A program made the position numbers and the translations under genes. 64,000 nucleotides of DNA from Hirsutella rhossiliensis (lineage: Eukaryota > Ascomycota > Sordariomycetes > Hypocreales > Ophiocordycipitaceae), in NCBI RefSeq assembly GCF_020360975.1, contig NW_025408670.1:2976001-3040000 (forward strand). Direction: 5' to 3'. A model generated the notes under the pieces. It saw nothing but the letters and a program-made list of their open reading frames with translations, had not been told where the DNA came from and did not search any database. Of this stretch, positions 27,851 to 39,700 are shown piece by piece. Each line of letters opens with the position of its first letter. The stretch's first letter is position 1.

Positions 27851-29625
27851 ATGGCTGACAAGGCCACGCCACCCCCCTCGCAGGCCGCGGCCTCGGACGC
27901 CGAAGGAGGCGAGGCCGGGCCGTCCAAGAAGGCACTGAAGAAGGCCGAGGCCAAGGCAAAGAAGGAGGCCGAAAAGGCTCGCCGCGCTGCCGAGCACCAG
28001 GCCAGCCAGGCGGCGGCAAAGGCGGCTGCCGGCAACACCGAGGACCTGGCCAAGGACAACTACGGCGACGCGTTGCCCAAGACCAATGTCGCCGCCGAGC
28101 GACTTCACCTCAGGAACATTGGTGACGAGCACATTGGCAAAACGGTCAGAGTGCGGGGATGGATTCAAAACTCGCGCATGCAGGGCGCCAAGATGGCCTT
28201 TGTGGAGCTGCGCGAGGAGAGGAACTGGGCCATCCAGGGCGTCATCGCGGCCAGTCCCGACGGACAGCCCGTCAGCCGGCCCATGGTCAAGTGGATCGGC
28301 GGCCTCAACCTCGAGAGCTACGTGCAGGTCGAGGCCCGCGTCGAGAAGCCCCTCGAGCCCGTCAAGAGCGTGCGCGTTTCCAACTTCGAGCTGCACATCA
28401 CAAAGTGCTACGTCATCGCCGCCGGGCCCGAGGTCCTGGGCATGGGCCTCGCCGTCGCAAACAGGGCCGTCACCAACTTTGACGACGACGACGCCGGCCA
28501 GGACGCCGTCGACGAGGCCCGGAAAGGCGTCGAGGCGGCCAGCCTGGACAACATGCCCAGCGCCAGCATGGCCACCCACCTCAACAACCCGGCCATGCAC
28601 AAGCGCGCCCCCGTGCAGCAGGCCATTGCCGATGTTCGCATGGCGACGCGCAAGCTCTTTGCCGAGTATCTCGACTCCAAGGGCTTCAACCAGTTCGAGC
28701 CGCCGTGCCTCATCGGCGCCGCCTCCGAGGGCGGGTCCAACGTTTTTGCCATGCCGTATTTTGACAAGAGCGCCTACCTGGCGCAATCGCCGCAGTTTTA
28801 CAAGCAGATTGAGATTGCGGGTGGGCGCAAGCGCGTGTACTGCATCGGGCCCGTCTTTCGCGCCGAAAACTCCAACACACCCCGACATATGACTGAGGTG
28901 AGCGGACAAGGACGCAGATTTTACAGGGCACTGACCGAGGTTGATAGTTTACCGGGCTTGACTTGGAAATGGAAATCGAGGACAGCTACCACGAGGTGCT
29001 CGAGATGCTGGAGGGCGTGCTGCTTTACATCTTCCGCGGCCTCGCCGAGCGCTGCGCCCATCAGGTTGCCTTGATCCGCGCCGTGTATCCTTCGGAGGAG
29101 TTTCTGCTGCCGGCGCCCGGCAAGGAGGTGCGCCTGACCTTTGCCGAGGGCCAGGCTCTCTTGCGCGCTGAAGGCCCCGAGGCGTACCGCAACGTGAGCG
29201 ACGACGAGGACATGTCGACGCCGCAGGAAAAGGCGCTCGGGGCCCTGATACGCCAAAAGTACGGGACCGACTTTTATGTGCTCGACAAGTTCCCCGAGGG
29301 CGCGCGGCCGTTTTACGCGCTCGAGGACCCGGGCAATACAAAGGTGACCAACGCCTTTGACTTTTTCATGCGCGGGCAGGAGATTCTGTCGGGCGGGCAA
29401 CGCATCCACGACGCGCGGGTGCTGGAGGCGCGGATCCGCAAAAAGGGCGTCGACCCGGCCAGCCCGGGCATCAAGGAGTACGTCGACGTGTTCAGGAGCG
29501 TGGGCGTGCCGCCGCACGGCGGAGGTGGCATCGGGCTGGACCGCGTGGTGGCGTGGTATCTCAACCTTCCGAGCGTGCACCTGGCGAGCTACTATCCCCG
29601 CACGCCCAAGCGACTGCTTCCCTGA
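27851..29625 (+). CDS. DPS1: Aspartyl-tRNA synthetase, cytosolic (class IIb)
   Basis: Charges tRNA-Asp with aspartate in the cytosol. Exons are 27851-28897 and 28948-29625 (one 50-nt intron), closing to about 574 residues. The first 75 residues are a Lys/Ala/Glu-rich helical extension (KKALKKAEAKAKKEAEKARR), typical of eukaryotic AspRS and able to bind tRNA nonspecifically. An OB-fold anticodon-binding domain follows (VRVRGWIQNSRMQGAKMAFVELRE, residues about 97-215). The class II catalytic core has the flipping-loop region GAASEGGSNVF, motif 2 FRAENSNTPRHMTEFTGLD from residue 336, and motif 3 GGGIGLDRVV near 541. It is the eukaryotic/archaeal type rather than the bacterial or mitochondrial type, which carries a large insertion. 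The start ATG context is GACGCCATGG. Confidence 0.95.
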
Positions 29626-30270
29626 GCAAAGGCGCGTCCAGAGGGGGGGGGCTGCACGAGGGAGGGTTGCGTAAGACAGGTGTGCTCGAATGGAGGACTT
29701 GCAGGGTGAAGCTCCGAGATGAAACCAAATTGTCTTTTGGGAGTTTGGGATTGGAAGCCTGGGCCGTGAGCTTGCCGGCCACTGCGGAGGGAGGAAATGG
29801 CGCGTAGATGACATATGAGTCCACGAAAGTAGGAAGTAGAGAGAGGCCTTGTTGGTCACGGCAGGGTATGGATATAACATGGTGGCAGGCCAAGGCAGGC
29901 CCAGGCCGGCCTCGGTACGGTCCTCGTTGGATCCGGGGTCCACCATCTGTCCACCATCTCGGCAGACGCTCGGCTGGGATCGGGACTCGGGACGGCCCAG
30001 GGCTGTCGTCCGATTTAGGTTGCGCCGGGAAAGCCAACGTTGGCCACGCGCCTTTTCTTTTTCCTCGTCTAGTCTGACTATCTACAGGGTGGGTGGTAAA
30101 CGTTGCCGATGATACTACCCTAGACCCTGCTCGGCCGAAAGGGCGACGGGGAAACAAGGCGAGTGAATCGCGATTCGGGAACCTCGGCCCCCAGGCGGCA
30201 GGGAGAGCCCATCATGGTGAGGCAACCTGGATGGCCAGCCACATTAGTATATGTCCTGACCCGTGCCGAG

Positions 30271-30320
30271 AATGGATGCGCATGGATGAGCATGGATGAG
30301 CATGGATGCGCATGGATGAC
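30271..30320. repeat. 10-bp minisatellite, about five units
   Basis: Five consecutive 10-bp units close to CATGGATGAG, with small differences (GATGCG, GATGAC). Confidence 0.8.
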
Positions 30321-30544
30321 TGTGTGCATTGTCGCGTGTAGGTACGACAGGACGGGGCCGCGCAGCGCCGGGAGGCGGTCAAGTCCTCACCCCGTGTCTT
30401 GCGGCTTGAGCAGTGGCTTGACGAGGCGCGCCGATGATGGGCATGGCATCTGCGAGCCATGTCTCTGGGGGCTTGCATTGGATCTGCACGGCGGGACGGA
30501 TGGATATACCGGATTGCCCCTCGAGATGCACAAAGCTACCTACT

Positions 30545-30628
30545 GTACCTACCTACCTTATCCACCTAGGTAGGTACCTAGGTAGGCAGGTAGGTTAAGG
30601 TACATACCCAGGTAAGGTAGGTAGGTAC
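30545..30628. repeat. Inverted repeat built from TACCTA motifs
   Basis: The 16-bp arm at 30545-30560 (GTACCTACCTACCTTA) is the exact reverse complement of 30613-30628. The 52-bp centre contains further CCTAGGTA motifs, which themselves can pair. The structure lies about 300 bp upstream of the bZIP start codon. Confidence 0.8.
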
Positions 30629-30917
30629 TGTACGGTACGTGTAGACGCAGCGACAGGAAGACAGGACAGGGAGATGGGGAGAGCACTGTAAACTCGCCTA
30701 CTTACTTAAGTAAGGTGGGAAGAGCAAGAGACGTCAGTGACGGAAGCCCGGGCTACAGCGAGGTACCGCCCAAAGTACAGGCCATGGCCCGCTAACGTCA
30801 TGTCCCCGATCCTGTGTCGCCTCCGAGGCCCATCTCACCTCCCTCAACAGGCTGGATAGCCTCAGACAACCATCGACGCCGCTCTCCTGGCCTCGCCCTC
30901 TCGCCGCCGCCGCCGCC

Positions 30918-32293
30918 ATGGACTTTACCGGCCAATACCACCATCACTTCCCCGGCGCCCAGTCGTTCCAGGCCTTTGTGCCCATTAACAGCCTGGAGCC
31001 CTCGGCCGTGCCGTCGGATGACTTTGGCAGCACCACTTCTGCGCCTGTCAGTGCCCAAGAACCCCCTTTTCTTGTCGTCAACCTTTGTCATGTTTCCTTT
31101 TCCCCCCTGCTTCTTCCTCGTCCCGGTCAGACCCTGCCCGGCTCTCGGATGGCTGGGTGCAGACGCATTACCTGAGCATGACCAATTGACCGCATCATGG
31201 GCTCCCGGCTCCCCGCTCCTCGCCTTCCACTGCGTTTCCCCTCCCGTGACCTCGCAGATATCTTGGCCATGTTCCTCCCAACAACGACCAAGCCCTGTTC
31301 CTCATCCGGGCATCAAGAAACAGCCCCTGCTGACCCTCCGCTTCGACAAGCACGACGCCTTTGACGCCGCCGCCGCCGCCGCCGCCGCCGAGCACTATCA
31401 GGCATACGACTTTGCCCCGGGCTACGCCAATCCTGCCCACCATCACCCTCATCCTCACCATCCCCAGCAGCAGCAGCATCACAACCCATCCTTTGCCGAT
31501 TCGCCCACCCCTCCACCCCCCAGCAACTCCAGCGCCGCCGCGTTTGGCCACCCACGGCCCCAGCTGCCTCCCCCGGCCACCAGCAGCACCAATGGTCGCA
31601 TCCCGGGTCTCGATGCCGCCCAGGGCTTCGACGAGATGCCCGCCCTGCAGAGAGGGAGCGACGACGACGACTTCATGACCCCCGCCCAGTCTAGGAGGAA
31701 AGCCCAGAACCGCGCCGCGTACGTCCTCCTTCATGTCCACAATCTCTGGTCAAAGCGCTCACCACCTCTGCAGCCAACGCGCTTTCCGCGAGAGAAAGGA
31801 GAAGCATGTCAAGGATCTCGAGGCTAAGCTCGCCACGCTCGAGGCCGCCCAGCAAAAGTCGTCGGACGAAAACGACCGCCTCAAGCGCGACCTGGAAAAG
31901 ATTGCCACCGAAAACGAGATCCTGCGCGCCACCTCGGCCCTTGGCAACCGCCGCAACAGCTCCCTCTCCCCCTCCCCCCCCGCCGTTGCCGGGCCCCTCC
32001 GGTACACACCGCAGGAGTTTTACTCGAGCGTCCTGCAGGGCCATCCCAGCAGGAGCCCCGCCCACCGAGTTGTCACCGCGGACAACGGCGAGCGACTGCT
32101 GGCCGTCGGCGCCACCTGGGACTTTATCATCTCCCACGACCTCTACAGGCGAGGCCTCGTCGACGTGGGCGACGTCAGCGAGCGTCTCAGGAATCTGGCG
32201 CGCTGTGACGGCCAGGAACCCGTCTTTCCCGAGAGCACCATCCTGCACGCCATCGAGCAGAGCGTCGCCAGCGGCTCCGACGACTTGTTATGA
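30918..32293 (+). CDS. bZIP transcription factor, Yap/AP-1-like (Fcr3-like)
   Basis: Nuclear DNA-binding regulator of the fungal Yap (Pap1/AP-1-like) group. The model has exons 30918-31046, 31258-31718 and 31774-32293, about 369 residues. The basic region RRKAQNRAAQRAFRERKEKH (about 189-208) is split by the second intron and followed by a leucine-zipper stretch (LEAKLATLEAAQQKSSDENDRLKRDL). The N-terminal half is low-complexity, with poly-Ala, His-Pro and Gln runs. The C-terminal segment TWDFIISHDLYRRGLVDVGDVSERL, with CDG close after it, matches the conserved tail of Fcr3-like bZIPs, where it is usually thought to be regulatory. The two Cys-rich redox domains of Yap1 are not seen, so it is not the Yap1 orthologue. 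The first intron is the least certain part: its donor (GTCAGT) is weak, and other acceptors near 31310-31350 are possible. Confidence 0.82.
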
Positions 32294-33359
32294 TTGTGAA
32301 GGCTTGCAATGACCTCGAAAGGAGGTGAAAAGGAGGGAAATCAAAGGCAGGAGAGGGGATTCGAGGGCCCGCGGAGCAGTCCATCTCGACGCCGTGAGGA
32401 CTGATTTTCTTGATACTACAAGCCATGGAAGACCGTGTTTGGCAGACGAGAGCGTCGCTTGGTTCGCATGGCGTAAGGTGGGGAATGGGTTGACATGATT
32501 TTTTTCCTTTTGGACATCTGATTTGCTTCTTTGGGAAGACGGTAGCCTGCTAGCTTTCTTTCCTGCTTTGGATTCATAACCACAGTACTTAGCCTACGGC
32601 GCTGCATGGCAGAGTAACATAGCAGTCGAAAGGGACCGTTCATAAAACAAAGGAGGCCTCTGCCCACCTACCTATTTATAGAAAGCGCCGGCAAGCCTGC
32701 CCACGGAATCCGGGGCGGGACGTGCCGCTGCCATTTCTGGTCAACGGACGGCATCTGTCCCGGCGCGCGCTAAGATGCCCGACCGATTCTCTTCCCCCAG
32801 GGGGGCAAAAAACATGCCACCCATGACCCGAGACACGTGGCACGGAAACGTATAATCGAATCCCCCAAACAAGCATGTCCCAATATCAAGCAGATCCTGT
32901 GCCGCGACACCCCTCTCGCCCCCAAGGCCAAGACGGGGAGCAAGTCCACTCCGTCCAGGCCGCCGACTGCTCCCTAGGGAGTCTCGTCGACCCGGACCCA
33001 GCGCTGACTTGAAGCCCCCTTTCTCACCAAGATTTCATGCAGATTACGTAGCTGTAGATTCCGTGTTCATGCGCCTTGTCCCCGTTGCAGCACCCTCCCC
33101 CTCTTTCTCCCTTTGACTTGGCCCACTCGGGGCGCGCTGTGCTGCGTCTCGAGGCACAAGTACCCTCGCCCTTCAACATGTAAAACCCGCACGCATTACT
33201 CCTCCCTAAAATACACCTCTTGGAAGTCTCGAGCGTTTTCTGCGTCGGCTCAATTCAAGCAACACACGCGTCGGCTCACATTCTCATGCCGACGCTCAGC
33301 ATATAGTATACATACCCTGTCGTCCTTGTCGTCGTGGATTGTCTTTGGCGTGCCTGGTC
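32294..33359. other. Convergent intergenic region, bZIP and phosphotransferase 3' ends
   Basis: No gene is recognised. It holds the 3' regions of two convergent genes. Nothing repetitive stands out apart from isolated TACCTA motifs near 32668. Confidence 0.55.
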
Positions 33360-34736
33360 TCAGAAGTTCTTGGTCTTGCCGCTGGAAAGATCACCTCCCT
33401 CGACATAAGGGTGCTTGATGGTCAGGCAGTAGATGTCAAGGTAGTCGCAAATGGTGACGATGACGTCGACGACGAAGCTGCCGTACACGCCCAGCGCGGC
33501 GCCCAGCATCATGAAGAGAAACGAGACCTGGTATACACCGTCGCCGAGTGCACTGGGCCAGCCGAAGCCAATCTGGCGCTGCAAAAAGGGGCCGAGCGAG
33601 TCGATGACGCCAAAGGCGAGGGGCAGTCCAATCACGTTCCAGTAGGGGAAGCGCATCTTGACGAGGTGGGCCGTGATCATCTGCCCGACGCTGTAGGCGT
33701 TGACAATACCGGCAAAGAAGATAAAGGGAACCAGGTGGTTGTGCAGAATATTGGGCTGCAGGGCGAGGTACGCGAGGATGAGGGTCCAAATGGCGAAGAA
33801 GGGTACAAGTCCGAGGAGAGCACCGCGAGTGCGATCGCCGCGGGCGCGGCGTGCGCGCGTCACGTTGAACGACGTCTCGACAGTGTTGATGACGATGACG
33901 ATGGCGCCCTGGACCATGTACCACTCGGTGAAGGAGAGCCGGTAGAGCACGTCGGGGATGCCGATGGACTGCGGGATGCCGAGGGTTGCCAGCATGCTTC
34001 GCTGCCAGACGTGTGCACCGCCAAGGTAACCCGTCAGGGCGTAGACGCTAGCGAGGAGCAGGATGCCTTCGACGGGGCCGTTGACAATGCCGAGGGTGAG
34101 GGTCTTGGTGTGGTACTCGTCCCACGTCTGGACGTAGAAGGTAAAAAGGGCTGTGGAGGGAGGGATTGCGCTGTTAGTCTCCCAGTTCGGCCACGAGGGA
34201 GAATTGGAGGGAACGCACACGCGAAGAGAGTCGCAACCGTCTTCCAGCCCTGGCCGAGGTTTTGCGAGGCGGCAAAAAGGAGAACCTCGAGGCAGGTGTT
34301 GAGGGCGTCGACACCGTGATCGAACAGCTCGCCGAGGGGGCCAGATTGCCTGGTGCGCCGTCTGCGGACAAGAGAAACAAGGGATTAGCTTGAGGCGGTC
34401 AGAGGCAAGAAGGCGGATCAAAACTCACGCCTGGGTGCCGTCGACAGCATCAAACGTCTGGTAAAGGAAGAGACCGACAGCCCAGCTGTAGTAAACCCAG
34501 GGAGGACAGTCCTGGTCGAGGGTGGGGTTATACCAGAGCAGGGTAAGGACGTTGATGACGACAAACATGAAGCCGGTGAGGGTGATGAGGTTGGGCGCCA
34601 TGCTCATGGGGAAGCATCTTATGACAAACTTTGTGTAAAAGGGCTTGAGGATGTACTTGGACACGAGCGAGCGGTCGACGGAAGAATACTTGTATTCCTT
34701 GAGCGCCGGGAGATGGCGCTGGCGGACGTAGACCAT
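33360..34736 (-). CDS. EPT1: CDP-choline/ethanolamine:diacylglycerol phosphotransferase (Ept1/Cpt1)
   Basis: Integral ER/Golgi enzyme that transfers phosphocholine or phosphoethanolamine from the CDP-alcohol to diacylglycerol, the last step of the Kennedy pathway. Exons (minus) are 34736-34429, 34361-34219 and 34150-33360, closing in frame to about 413 residues. The CDP-alcohol phosphatidyltransferase motif DGX2ARX8GX3DX3D is complete at residues 99-121 (starting DGTQAR, with aspartates at 117 and 121), and the first intron falls inside it. Seven to ten hydrophobic membrane segments follow, for example LITLTGFMFVVINVLTLLW and LVPFIFFAGIVNAY. The start MVYVRQRHLPALKEY matches the family N-terminus; the frame runs upstream for 86 more codons without family resemblance. 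Whether choline or ethanolamine is preferred cannot be told from sequence. Confidence 0.93.
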
Positions 34737-36740
34737 GATGACGGTGGATGCACTTCGTCGAGAAGCCTTTTCTTCCTCTCCTTCTTCGTCTTGCGGTGCT
34801 TGATATCCTTTTTTCGGAAGCGACCGGTTTTCTTTTCTTTTTTTCGCGTCCTCTCCCGGTCGTGACGCGGGCAGGGTGAGGCAGGGTCCGGTCGACGCGA
34901 ATGACGATGGCTCGGAATCAGCGGCAGGGCGAGGGCGCAAAAGCTGCCGTGGACTCGAGACGGAGGCGGAAACGAGGATGCGTGAGTCGAGCAAGGCAGC
35001 AAAGCCGGACGCGTACGGGGTAGACGGGGTGGCAGAGCCCGGATCGAGGGCAGGACGAGGGAAGGGGTCGCGTGCCTCGGCCGAGTGACTGGAGCTTCGG
35101 TGGCCTTTTGGAGCAGGATCATGGGTGGTAGATTAAAATTTGCCCCGTAGGCTGAGGTCATTGGGCGCCCCTCTTTTTCTCCTGTTGACGCGACTAATTA
35201 GCGCTAGTCTATTCTCGGGGCGGATCCATCCCTGGCAAGCTGGCTTGCTGGCATGCAGCGCGACAATGGAGTGAGCAAATCGGGCATCTTGTTGAGATTT
35301 CCCAGTTGATCCATCGTCCGGAAAAGGTTGCTGCCATCTAATTATTTAATTCAGTATCTGGTTGGGCTCTGACGTCTTTGGATTTGTGATAACTTACATA
35401 CTGTACCTTAAAGTAGTACCTACGCACACCTGGACAAAAGATACTTTATACTTGTACGGATATACCACCGCCAAGAACTATCCTACACAGTGCAGGGCAG
35501 AATGCACTACACAGTAAGACGACGATGGCGCTCTCTCCTGCTGTCTGCTTCTGTCCCTATGCTTGGGTATTGCTGCATGCACGATAGATGCCCAACGGGT
35601 ACTGCACTAACAATACCTAATGCCACTCATCCACTCCCGTCCAAAATGGCCAGGGGTGCGGCGTGCGTAGCCAACGGCAAGGGACGGGCACTGAACGGAC
35701 ACTGTACTGCACTGTCCTCGTTCATGCCTGAATAAGCTGTGTCCATCATCAGAGGTATTTTGATGTCGAGCTATGTGCAGCCTACGGCAAACGTGACGGT
35801 TCTCGTTTACACGCGCCTTTGTGGCCTTTGTGTGTGGGTGCCGTCACGTACATGGCGAGAGAGAGACTGCTGCGTCCCGTCACAAGCAGCGCCGAAGTGC
35901 TCGTCGCCACGCCAACAAGCAAAAGAGTTGGACAATGCAGCCCAAAGACAAAGCGTGGGCCGTGAGACGCGGGCTCGCGGACAAGACGGAGTCGAGACTG
36001 ACGGACAGGTGCACGCGTCGCGCCTGCTTCCGTCCCATCACCGACTGCCTTCCCGACTGCTTTCCCGGCTCTCCTCTCCTTTTGCCTCGTCAACCCCGGC
36101 TCACCGCCTTGGCAGTGCTTGCTTGCTACCTACCTTACCTGGCGCACCCATTTTGCCATTAGCGCAACACCTTTTCACCATCGTCGAGAGCTCGCCTCGG
36201 AACCTTTTGCCTCCGCGCGACGCTGCACGCCAGCTGCCCGCCAACTGCACTGCACACCTTGACTGCTGGTCGGTGCTGCACTTGATCTCGCCTTTTTGTT
36301 TCTCCCCCTTTCTACTTTTTTCCTATCCAATTCTTTGCTCGCTCCTGGTCACCATCAAGGCCAAAGTCAAATCATGCCGCCTGCTTAGCCGTGCTGAACT
36401 CATCTTCGCCATCCGTCGCTTCCGCTTTGCCTCGCACCGCAAACTACCAGACGGCCGGGACGACCTGTCGCTAACCACGCCTGACACGTCTGGCCCCTCT
36501 TTATCAAGTGCGTTAACCTGCCATCGGCGCAGCGCCCTTGGATCACCAACCATGGACCGGGAGCGCTGACTTTAGAATCGCCATGAGCAGACGCCCCGCG
36601 CCAGCAACACGTCGTGCCATTTCTCTACCCTCTCACATTCGTCGCCTACCTCACCTCTCTCTCTCTTTGACCTCTCAAGCAACAAACAAAGGCAGGGGAG
36701 AAGACGACAAGACTGAGAGACCAAATACTCGGATGCCACC
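34737..36740. other. 2.0-kb divergent promoter region (phosphotransferase / RdRP)
   Basis: No gene is recognised. It carries the promoters of two divergently transcribed genes. The right 500 bases are pyrimidine-rich on the RdRP strand and probably contain the RdRP leader. Long open frames here show no family resemblance. Confidence 0.5.
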
Positions 36741-36741
36741 A
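36733..36741 (+). promoter_or_regulatory. Out-of-frame upstream ATG overlapping the RdRP start
   Basis: An ATG lies 8 nt before the RdRP ATG, in another frame (ATGCCACCATG). Its context is weak (CGGATGC) while the RdRP start has ACCATGT. If it lies in the mature leader, ribosomes starting there would miss the main frame, so it could lower translation. The leader itself has not been mapped. Confidence 0.35.
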
Positions 36742-39700
36742 TGTCCAAGAAACAGTCCCCTCGCCCGCCCGGCACACCGCACCAGGTGAGGAGCCCGGCA
36801 CAAGTCAAGCCGGCCTCTTCCCAGGACGGCAGCCCAGCGCCCGCGGTTCCGCCCAGGCCCAAAAGCACTCCTGCCAGACCCGAAAGCTCGCCTGCCCGGT
36901 CGAACCAGTCCCCTGCCCGGCCGAATCACACTCTCGCCAAACGGCACACGATGCCAGCAAAGTCACCGCAGTCGCTTCGCGTTCGCTGGCGGACGTGGTC
37001 CGAGTTGACGGTCAAGCTCGATGGCCTGCCCCTCGGCGTAACTTCAGAGCATTTATGGGCCATGTTCTCGTCGTACGGCAACATTTCCTGGATGGAAATC
37101 TCTGCCCAAGACCAAGGGCGAGGTCCCGTGTCGGCCAAGATTCGCTTTGAACCCCCACCAAAACTTGATTTCTGGTCTGCCGGTACGGTTCGCAGGGAGC
37201 ACCCCAACAAACGCAATTTCCCTCGCGGACTCACAATCACTGTGGCACTCCTCTCCACTGCCGCATCTGCGCGGTGGCGCGTCAACAAAGACTCGCATCG
37301 ACGCGAGTATCCTTGCAAAATGACGGAAAGCCTTCGACAGCTCGACTTTGGAGACATGGTTGGGCCGACGGCAATGACAATCATGAGGTCTATCACGGCG
37401 TCGTCTGCACCTAGAAGAATGAGATTGGAGCTTGACGTCAAGTACAAGCGCGTCACTGTCTACTTTTCTGTTCCCGCAAAGACGCCGTACTGGACCAACA
37501 CGAGACAGTTTTGTGTCAAAATCGACATATCCACCATCAAAAACGTGTACCAGACCACCTCCGCCGACGAGAGTGTTGTCTGGGTGCTTCCCCTCTCGCG
37601 GCCCCCTCAATACTTTTGGAGGACCAACGACATCGACATCACCCTTGCGAACAATCCTCAGACCTGGAGCGACAGAGACACCTGGTTTCGGGCGACGGAC
37701 ATAGCCGAGGACCTGGAAATGCCAATGAACTATCCCGTCGCTATCCACAACATTGTCGACGATTCGGAGTACGTCGAGATTGGCCGTTGGACCACGTTCC
37801 GTCTTGTGCTCGCAGGCAACCCCAACCACGAGAACAAAGGCATCCAGCAGCTGCGCATGGCACTGGAAGATGTCAACGTGACAGTGGTGAACTGCGGCGA
37901 CTTCCAGTTCCAGAGGGGCGGCAAAACCATGTGGGACTACTTGGACCATCCGCCTTCCATGGCCAAGGGTCAGGCCTCGGCCCTGCTACAAATGGCTGCG
38001 CCTTCCATCATACATTTGCCCTTCAACGTGCGATATCAACTCGAAGTTTGCGTCTCTCGGGGCATCCTCAACGAACACACCGTCACGGCCGAGTTTCTCC
38101 AAACGCTCGCTGCCCTTAAACCCTTTGACGCCACTCGCCGCCTCGAGTACCTAGCCGACCAAAACGAACCGCTCTTTGACCCGATGCAGCTCTTCACCAA
38201 CTTGGATGCCGAGTCTTACGTGCCCAACACAAAGACCCCCTACTACTGCACCCTCGTACAAAAGGCCGTCGTCACGCCAACTACCGTACGCTTCAACTCG
38301 CCGACCGTTGAAACGTCCAACAGGGTCGTACGCAAGTACAGCCACATGCAGGATCGTTTCTTACGTGTTCAGTTTACCGAAGAGGTCGAACAGGCCCGGC
38401 TAGCTAGTAACAAGCTGCAGAATGACCAGGTCTGGAAACGCGTGCTTCGAGCCCTCTACAAAGGCATCCGCATCGGCGATCGCGTGTACGAGTTCCTCGG
38501 CTTTGGCAGCTCGCAGCTCCGGCAATGCGGCGCCTACTTCTTCTGCCCGACCGAGCACGTTTCGTGCGAGGATATCCGGCGTTGGATGGGGGACCTCAAC
38601 CACATCAGGGTCGTCGCCAAATACGCGGCCCGACTGGGGCAATGCTTCTCGACGACGAGAGAGATTCGCAGCATCTGCCGGCCTACGATGCAGCGCATCC
38701 CCGACATTGAGAGAGACGGCTACTGCTTCACCGACGGTGTCGGCATCGTCTCCCAGTTCCTCGCCAGCTTCATCATTCAAGAGATGGATCTGGACGTGCT
38801 CGACGAGCCGACGGCGTTTCAGTTCCGCATGGGAGGATGCAAGGGTGTTTTGACTGTTTGGCCGCAGGCCAAGGGCATGGAGGTCCTCGTCCGGGAGTCG
38901 CAAGAAAAGTTCAAGGCCAAATCCAACGGCCTCGAGATTGTTCGGTGCGCAAGATTTTCGTCAGCCACACTCAACCGGCAAACAATCACCATCTTGGAGA
39001 GCCTTGGGGTGCCCACGAGCGCCTATTTGAATCTTTTGGAGAATCAAATCAGGGATTACCAGAGTGCAATGGAAGACAACTCTGTTGCCATCGCCCTGCT
39101 CACCAAATTTGTTGACGAGAACCGGTCGACGCTCATCTTGGCTGATCTGCTCAAGGCGGGCTTCAAGAGCGAGGACGTTCAAGAGCCCTTTACCATGAAT
39201 CTTCTGAAGCTGTGGAGATCTTGGTCTTTGAAGCTCCTCAAGGAAAAGGCAAGAATACACGTTCCCAAGAGTGCCTTTGTGCTCGGTTGCGTCGACGAAA
39301 GTGGCACGCTCCGCGGCCATTCGAAAGCAACAGAGGGCTCGCCGGAAAAAGACGTCGAGATATTGCCCCAGATCTTCTTGCAGCTTACGGATCCGACGCG
39401 CTGCGACCAGACAATCATTGTCAAAGGCGTCTGCATCGTTGGCCGAAACCCTTCCCTGCACCCTGGCGACATTCGGGTGGTCCAGGCCGTCGAAAATCCC
39501 AGGCTCCGCCACTTGAAGGACGTGGTCGTGTTTTCCTCCAAGGGCGACCGGCCGGTTCCAAACATGCTGTCCGGGGGTGACTTGGACGGCGACGACTTCT
39601 TCGTCGTATGGGATCCCGCTCTGATACCCGGAGAATGGAACTTTCCGCCGATGGACTACTCCGGGCCCAAGCCGCGAAAGCTGTCAAGAGACGTGAACGT

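Larger units (their letters stand above)
29626..30917. other. Intergenic with TACCTA motif array and 10-bp minisatellite
   Basis: No gene is recognised. The interval holds the AspRS 3' region and the upstream region of the bZIP gene. It has five copies of a 10-bp unit at 30271-30320 and a dense array of TACCTA/TAGGTA motifs at about 30535-30715. The last 100 bases form the probable 5' UTR. Confidence 0.55.

Noticed and set aside
33339..34319. 326-codon open frame antisense to the phosphotransferase gene
   Set aside because: It is a shadow of the third exon on the other strand; the minus strand has the complete enzyme motif and splice sites.
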